Shown here piece by piece: positions 6,267 through 10,432 of a stretch of 10,432 nt of DNA. The stretch is from contig JAADDP010000194.1 of assembly GCA_013153825.1 (NCBI GenBank), positions 1 to 10,432 on the forward strand, read 5' to 3'. A model generated the notes under the pieces. It saw only the letters and a program-made list of their open reading frames with translations, ran no database searches and had not been told where the DNA came from. The DNA comes from Campylobacterota bacterium. GTDB taxonomy: Bacteria; Campylobacterota; Campylobacteria; Campylobacterales; Sulfurovaceae. Made by a program: the position numbers and the translations under genes. Within the stretch, counting starts at the first letter, position 1. Each line of letters opens with the position of its first letter.

Positions 6267-7012
6267 TTTAGATATCCAAATCTCTTAAATATCTCTTGAG
6301 CCTCTCTACTAAAGAGGAAGCTGAATAGGAGAGCCACATCTCTATCCCCAGCCCCCTCTTTTAGAATAACCGTACCCTGTTTAATAGGCTCATATATGGA
6401 GCTGTTCAGCTCAACCCAGTTTACCCCCTCCTTAAATCTGCCCTTTAACTTTGGGGAGAGTAGAAGAGATTTAGCCACTATACCTACATCTGTTGCCTTA
6501 AGTGCATAGTTGAATGTTGATGATATATTCTCTCCAAATATAAATTTATTTGAGACTCCACCATAGATACCTACCCTCTTTAGGGCATTCACAGATGCCA
6601 ATCCATATGGTGCAGTCTTTGGATTTGCAATTGCAACCCTCTTAATTGAGCTATCAGCCAAAATTTCAACACCTCTCGATAGCTCTTCTCTCCCCTCTCT
6701 TGAGAATAGGGCTAGAGTACCTCTAGCATATATTAGAGGCTTAGTTATAGCAAATCCATTACGGTATAATCTATCCGGATAGCTCATATCTGCACTCAAT
6801 AGGATATCAAATGGAGCTCCCCTCTCAATCTGAGCAGTCAACTTTCCACTGCTCCCTATTACGGTTTTAACCTCTATATCTGGATAGAGTCTATTGAAGC
6901 TCCTCTTCAGCTCCTCCACTGCATAAGATACATTTGCAGATACGGCTATCTGAACTGTAGATGCAAATATCAAGTTTGAAAAGATTATAAATAGTTGACT
7001 TTTTAGTAGCAT
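6263..7012 (-). CDS. ModA-like oxyanion (molybdate/tungstate) ABC transporter binding protein
   Basis: A 249-residue periplasmic substrate-binding protein. A signal peptide covers residues 1 to about 18 (ending IFAS). The mature part begins VQIAVSANVSYA. The ModA oxyanion-binding loops are visible: SAN near 25-27, GSSGKL at 53-58, the PFDILLSAD hinge near 67, and the hallmark ANPKTAPYG at 129-137. These proteins capture molybdate or tungstate for the ModBC transporter, but no modB or modC lies in the window. The start is ATG 7012-7010, with AAGGGG five bases upstream. It is the first gene of a minus-strand operon; its TGA overlaps the TTG of the next gene by four bases, so the binding protein is translationally coupled to the amine-oxidase-like protein. 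Either molybdate supply to an elsewhere-encoded ModBC or a repurposed sensor/ligand role is possible. The family assignment is good; the ligand is inferred. Confidence 0.85.
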   Translation of the reverse strand: MLLKSQLFIIFSNLIFASTVQIAVSANVSYAVEELKRSFNRLYPDIEVKTVIGSSGKLTAQIERGAPFDILLSADMSYPDRLYRNGFAITKPLIYARGTLALFSREGREELSRGVEILADSSIKRVAIANPKTAPYGLASVNALKRVGIYGGVSNKFIFGENISSTFNYALKATDVGIVAKSLLLSPKLKGRFKEGVNWVELNSSIYEPIKQGTVILKEGAGDRDVALLFSFLFSREAQEIFKRFGYLN

Positions 7013-7081
7013 GATTGCCCCTTATCGCTTTTAAGAGTAAGATTATATAATATTAATACTAAAATAGTTTAGGAGGAATTA
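7013..7081 (+). promoter_or_regulatory. Divergent promoter region between the ModA-like operon and the lipoprotein gene
   Basis: A 69-base A+T-rich spacer. TATAAT on the plus strand (7046-7051) and TATAAT on the minus strand (7047-7042) overlap within the same run GATTATATAATATT, so initiation in the two directions may be mutually exclusive. No convincing -35 box is seen on either side at 16-18 bases. A strong AGGAGG (7071-7076) lies five bases before the lipoprotein ATG at 7082. Confidence 0.4.
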
Positions 7082-7636
7082 ATGTTTAAAAGAGCAGTTG
7101 CCTATCTACTCATATTGGGCATCTTCACCAGCTGTGTATCTGTTGACCCTGAAGGTAGAGGCTATTCAGTAACAATTCCAATGGCGATAGTAAACTCAAC
7201 ATTGGCACAGAACTTTCCCGTTGATAGAGATTTAAAGTATGGTGTTGTGAGTGGGAAGCTAAATATATCAAACCCAACAATCTTTGGGCAGAGTGGAAAA
7301 GATAAGTTGGCTGTTGGCTCTCAATTTAAGTTCACAAATGTTCTAATACCAAATGGTATATCTGGAGAGATAAAGTTGGACTCCGGCGTTAAGTATGACC
7401 CTGTGAGCAGAAATCTATATCTCAAAGAGCCTATGGTTCAGGATGTGAAGTTTCAAGAGGAGTCTCTACTGCAGAAGTTACCAGATGGTATAAAGAAGGT
7501 TATTGGAGATATAGTGGCAAAGACCGTGGCAGAGAAGCCGATATATAATCTAAAGCAGTCAAATATAATCTCAGGCTTTGTAAGAGGTATTGATGTTAGA
7601 AGTGGGCAGATATACTTAACATTTGGACTCTACTAG
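7082..7636 (+). CDS. DUF1439 (YceB-like) lipoprotein
   Basis: A 184-residue envelope lipoprotein. The signal sequence (residues 1-17, AYLLILGIFTS) ends in Cys18 as the lipidation site. The mature part resembles the DUF1439/YceB family: a helix MAIVNSTLAQNFPV near 33-46, then amphipathic beta-strands (YGVVSGKLNISNPTIFG, FKFTNVLIP, GEIKLDSGVKYD, NLYLKEPMVQDVKF). A helix near 127-148 is followed by final strands ending YLTFGLY. This fold is related to lipid-binding tubular proteins, and members have no firmly established function. The start is supported by an excellent AGGAGG five bases upstream. It is the first gene of a two-gene unit: its TAG stop is directly followed by the dgkA ATG with no gap. 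Pairing with a lipid kinase fits an envelope or lipid role, which is inference. Confidence 0.75.
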   Translation: MFKRAVAYLLILGIFTSCVSVDPEGRGYSVTIPMAIVNSTLAQNFPVDRDLKYGVVSGKLNISNPTIFGQSGKDKLAVGSQFKFTNVLIPNGISGEIKLDSGVKYDPVSRNLYLKEPMVQDVKFQEESLLQKLPDGIKKVIGDIVAKTVAEKPIYNLKQSNIISGFVRGIDVRSGQIYLTFGLY

Positions 7637-7999
7637 ATGAACAATAAGCCTAAATATAGATTTTTTAAGAACTTCAAGTATGCAGTTGATGGGCTTCTAT
7701 ATGCACTAAAAACTGAGAGTTCATTTAGAATAGAGCTGGTTGTAGCTCTAATAGTTATACCCACAATATATCTACTGCCACTCCTATTTTTATATAAGTT
7801 GATTCTCGTTATCACTTTTATATTGATACTGATAGTTGAGTTGATAAATTCAGCTATTGAAAATGTTGTCGATTTGGTAACATCTAAGTTCCACCCCTTA
7901 GCCAAGTCGGCTAAGGATATAGGGGCTACAGCTGTACTATTCGCCACTATTCTACACATATCCTGCTGGATAATGGTCATATACCACAACTTCTTCTAG
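7637..7999 (+). CDS. dgkA: Diacylglycerol kinase
   Basis: A 120-residue integral membrane kinase that phosphorylates diacylglycerol to phosphatidate with ATP in the inner membrane, recycling lipid from envelope modification. An amphipathic N-terminus (FFKNFKYAVDGLLYALKTESSF) precedes three membrane helices at about 34-50, 54-68 and 96-115. The Escherichia coli catalytic and metal residues are all matched: E27 (E28), E68 and N71 (E69, N72), E75 (E76), D79 (D80), and K93-D94 in AKD (K94-D95). Length matches the family. The ATG immediately follows the lipoprotein stop, with a weak GGA nine bases before it, so translation probably depends on the upstream gene. The gene ends at a stem-loop shared with convergent glyS. 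Confidence 0.95.
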   Translation: MNNKPKYRFFKNFKYAVDGLLYALKTESSFRIELVVALIVIPTIYLLPLLFLYKLILVITFILILIVELINSAIENVVDLVTSKFHPLAKSAKDIGATAVLFATILHISCWIMVIYHNFF

Positions 8000-8018
8000 C
8001 CACTCTAGTGAGTGGTTA
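7997..8018. terminator. Stem-loop between convergent dgkA and glyS
   Basis: CCACTC (8000-8005) pairs with GAGTGG (8010-8015) around a TAGT loop. Three further pairs (one G-U) extend the stem through the dgkA TAG (7997-7999) and the glyS TAA complement (8016-8018). It fills the whole 16-base gap between the genes. Neither side has a T-tract, so it may stabilise 3' ends rather than terminate strongly. Confidence 0.5.
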
Positions 8019-10058
8019 TAGAGATATATACTTAATATCTGCAATATCTAGTAGAGCCTTATAGATTAGTGCCACTTCAGCCCTTCTATTACCCCTTATT
8101 GCCTCATCATCACTATTTACTAAGACCTCATCAAAGTATCTATCTAGAGTCGAACCTAGACCAAATAGAGCCTCTAACCTCTCCTCATACCCTCTATAGC
8201 TTTTAGATACGACACTTCTATATTCTGAATACAATTGAGACTCAATATCTTTTTCAAATAGCTCCTCATCTACAGTTAGATTACCATCTAAATCTACATC
8301 TTTAGATATATTTGCTACCCTCTTAAATATTGAGAACCTATCTCTACTCAATCTACTATCTAGAGCCTTAACCTTCTTGATAACTCTATTGATATCACCC
8401 TCATTAGATGCCAAAACAGCTGTGATTATTGATGGGTTAACACCTATAACTCTCTTTAGCCTCTCAAGGATAAAATCTACAAGCCTACCTCTATCGTAAT
8501 TTTGATATAGTTTGGAGTTTCTATCTAAAATCTGCTCAATATTGAACTCTAAATCAAACTCCATAACCATTCTGATAATCCCATTTACAGCCCTTCTCAA
8601 TGCGAATGGGTCTTTAGAGCCTGTAGGTATCTTTCCTATACTAAATAGACCCATTAGGGTATCTAGCTTTATACTCATAGATATTATTGCAGAAAATATG
8701 GTTGATGGTAGAGGGGAGTTCTCCCCGATAGGGTAGTACTGCTCCCTTATAGCCTCATATACAGACCTATCTTCACCGAGAGCCTTAGCGTAATAGTAGC
8801 CCATAATTCCCTGAAGCTCTGTAAACTCATAGACCATCTCAGATGTTAGGTCAGCCTTAGCTAGGGTTACTGCTCTATCTATAAGTTTTAGAAGCTCATC
8901 TTCTCCTCTTCCACTCTCCTCAATGAGCCTATCCATATATAGTTTTGCCAACCCCTCAGCTATATACCTCTCCCTCTCTATCTTATCTATGAGAGAGCCT
9001 AAACCATCTATAAATGTTATACTCTCGAGACCATCTGTAACCAACCCCCTCTTTAGGTCATTATGGTAGAAGAAGAGGGCATCTGACAATCTAGGCTTTA
9101 GAACCCTCTCATTTCCCTTTATAATCTTTGAGTAGTCATCTGTAACCCCATTTGATACAAATATGAAGCTACTATCCAGCTTACCATCTCTGAAGGTTGG
9201 AAAGTATCTCTGATGCCCCTTCATTGAGGCTATAATAACCTCCTCAGGAAGCTTCAGAAATCTACTATCAAATCTACCCATAAGAGCTTTTGGGTTCTCG
9301 GTGATGGCAACAACCTCTTTAAGTAGATATCTATCCCTCTCAACCTCTATAGACTCTCTACTCTCTATCTCCTCTATATCACCTAAAATTCTCCTCTCTC
9401 TAGCCTCTGGTGATATTATAACCTCTCCTCTCTCTAGAAGCTCCTCAAATTTTGATATATCCTCAACCTCTACAGGCTCGAAGCTCACCATTCTATGGAG
9501 GCGTGTAGTAGTTGATGATTTAACCCCAAAAAGCTCAATATCTAGTGGGGTACTACCCAATCTAACCTGAAGCCATCTCACGGGGCGAATAAACTCAAAG
9601 CTACTATCTCCCCATCTCATCATCTTTCCAAAGTTCATAGATTTTACCCACTTTAGAACCATCTCCTCCAGAAGCTCACTTATATCTCTTCCTATCTCCT
9701 CTCTTCGATAGTAGAGTATCTCCCTATCACCCCTTTTAGTTGTGGATATCTCACCAATATCTACACCACACCTCTTTGCAAAGCCCTCTCCAGCCTTTGT
9801 GGCTACACCATCTCTAAATGCCACATCTACTGGGGGGCCAAACAGCTCAATACTGCTATCTGGTTGTGATATCGGTATCTCATCATGTATTAAAAGTAAA
9901 CGGCGAGGCGTATAGGAGAAGTTAAAACTACTCTCAACTCTATACTCTTTTAGTATCGATATCCAAGACTCCTCAATCTGGTTCAAAATTTTAATAAGTG
10001 GAATAGCTGGAAGCTCCTCTACCCCAATCTCAATTAAAAGTGGTTTTGTCATGCTCAT
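8016..10058 (-). CDS. glyS: Glycyl-tRNA synthetase beta subunit
   Basis: About 680 residues, the usual length for the beta chain of the alpha2beta2 bacterial glycyl-tRNA synthetase. The beta chain binds tRNA-Gly while the alpha chain (glyQ, not in this window) activates glycine and ATP. Family landmarks in order, counted from the TTG at 10064: LLIEIGVEELPA near 9-20, YTPRRLL near 51, FEFIRPVRWL near 157, IIASMKGHQRYFP near 277, GNERVLKPRLSDALFFYHND near 317, LTSEMVYEFTELQGIMG near 406, and GSKDPFALRR near 472. The C-terminal part (about 510-650) is the helical DALR-type anticodon-binding domain. A TTG at 10064 is in frame, but AGGA (10070-10067) is correctly spaced for the ATG at 10058, so that start is preferred; an ATG at 10052 is also possible. 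The gene lies 44-50 bp downstream of the TerB-like gene and is probably co-transcribed with it. Confidence 0.97.
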   Translation of the reverse strand: MSMTKPLLIEIGVEELPAIPLIKILNQIEESWISILKEYRVESSFNFSYTPRRLLLIHDEIPISQPDSSIELFGPPVDVAFRDGVATKAGEGFAKRCGVDIGEISTTKRGDREILYYRREEIGRDISELLEEMVLKWVKSMNFGKMMRWGDSSFEFIRPVRWLQVRLGSTPLDIELFGVKSSTTTRLHRMVSFEPVEVEDISKFEELLERGEVIISPEARERRILGDIEEIESRESIEVERDRYLLKEVVAITENPKALMGRFDSRFLKLPEEVIIASMKGHQRYFPTFRDGKLDSSFIFVSNGVTDDYSKIIKGNERVLKPRLSDALFFYHNDLKRGLVTDGLESITFIDGLGSLIDKIERERYIAEGLAKLYMDRLIEESGRGEDELLKLIDRAVTLAKADLTSEMVYEFTELQGIMGYYYAKALGEDRSVYEAIREQYYPIGENSPLPSTIFSAIISMSIKLDTLMGLFSIGKIPTGSKDPFALRRAVNGIIRMVMEFDLEFNIEQILDRNSKLYQNYDRGRLVDFILERLKRVIGVNPSIITAVLASNEGDINRVIKKVKALDSRLSRDRFSIFKRVANISKDVDLDGNLTVDEELFEKDIESQLYSEYRSVVSKSYRGYEERLEALFGLGSTLDRYFDEVLVNSDDEAIRGNRRAEVALIYKALLDIADIKYISL

Positions 10059-10108
10059 ATACAATCCTAATATCCAAAGTTATGGGATTTTACCGAAAAA
10101 AGATAAAT

Positions 10109-10432
10109 CTATCCTCTAAATAGAGCCCCCTTAACCTTCTCAAAAAACTCATAATCCTCATCACTTATATCTCCACCCTTCAGTATCATACTATTTAGGT
10201 GGTTTAAGATTTTCATCTTCATATATGATTGGTTGTATAGTGCATTTGCAACGATTGAGAGGTGTCTATCTACATCATCATATTTGAGTTCCATAATCTC
10301 ATCAAATAGCCTCTGGGACTCCCCTATGTCACACTCAAAGTTCTCATCCATAAAATCGAAAAACATATCTCTTCCAACCGATAAATCTTTACTATTTATC
10401 TTTATAACGTGACAGAGTAGAGTAGCTATAGA
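10109..10432 (-). CDS. TerB-like helical protein, C-terminal part (cut by window edge)
   Basis: The frame is open from the right edge to TAG at 10111-10109, giving 107 residues. The Met at 10366 is internal: sensible protein sequence precedes it (SIATLLCHVIKINSKDLSVG) with no start signal. The all-helical pattern is a hydrophobic first helix (ATLLCHVIKIN), a short polar turn, an F-x2-FMDENF helix, a long acidic helix (ESQRLFDEIMELK), and a last block ISDEDYEFFEKVKGALF. This fits TerB or DjlA-N-terminal type domains, where two half-domains carry similar acidic D/E-x-E turns. Such domains occur in stress and metal-associated proteins; the function here is unknown. It lies upstream of glyS in the same direction with a 50-base gap. 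Confidence 0.6.
   Translation of the reverse strand, partial: SIATLLCHVIKINSKDLSVGRDMFFDFMDENFECDIGESQRLFDEIMELKYDDVDRHLSIVANALYNQSYMKMKILNHLNSMILKGGDISDEDYEFFEKVKGALFRG

Noticed and set aside
9301..9570. Plus-strand open frame inside glyS
   Set aside because: Ser-rich product typical of the complement of AGA/GAG-rich coding sequence; glyS is certain here.
10059..10064. TTG at 10064 as the glyS start
   Set aside because: The AGGA element lies directly against it, leaving no spacer, whereas it is about six bases from the ATG at 10058.
1..10432. Absence of GCGC and CGCG as a second avoided-site signal
   Set aside because: Both are expected to be rare at this base composition and CpG-containing triplets are few, so zero counts are weak evidence compared with GATC.

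Overview
The window reads as a chromosomal segment of a low-G+C (by eye high-30s %) Gram-negative bacterium, most likely a Campylobacterota (epsilonproteobacterial) chemolithotroph. The evidence is a lone ferredoxin:thioredoxin reductase catalytic subunit of the type found in that phylum, an alpha2beta2-type glycyl-tRNA synthetase beta subunit, a DgkA diacylglycerol kinase, and at the left edge the start of an acidic receiver-like protein that I recall from Sulfurimonas/Sulfurovum relatives. Codon use is purine-loaded and unusual for a low-G+C genome: Arg is nearly all AGA/AGG, Ile is largely ATA, and Glu favours GAG. The genus cannot be fixed from this window. No rRNA, tRNA, CRISPR array, insertion sequence or phage gene was seen.

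Layout. 1-160 (-): 5' part of a receiver-like gene behind its own promoter and a compact, potentially bistable leader (161-272). 332-3519 (+): a TPR lipoprotein, ferredoxin:thioredoxin reductase, a dipeptide epimerase, and an RnfD/NqrB-like membrane protein that overlaps the epimerase by 8 bp. 3476-7012 (-): a tightly overlapping three-gene operon of a ModA-like binding protein, a 616-residue membrane-anchored protein resembling copper amine oxidases, and a membrane-anchored predicted beta-propeller. Its last gene overlaps the RnfD-like gene tail to tail by 44 bp. 7082-7999 (+): a DUF1439-type lipoprotein abutting dgkA. 8016-10432 (-): glyS, preceded by a TerB-like gene that runs off the right edge. 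A stem-loop fills the gap between dgkA and glyS.

How the genes work together. The peptidoglycan-dipeptide epimerase, dgkA and glyS are housekeeping. The operon at 3476-7012 is the least ordinary part. All three products should act at or outside the cytoplasmic membrane, and the central one keeps a topaquinone-like Asn-Tyr motif and a base-like Asp while apparently lacking the copper-ligand histidines. A redox or cofactor role involving the neighbouring RnfD-like protein is only inference.

Two window-wide signals stand out. The tetranucleotide GATC was not found in any line, although GATA, GATG and GATT are abundant. There is also a GGGG/CCCC/GGGG switch-like leader starting almost exactly at a predicted transcription start.
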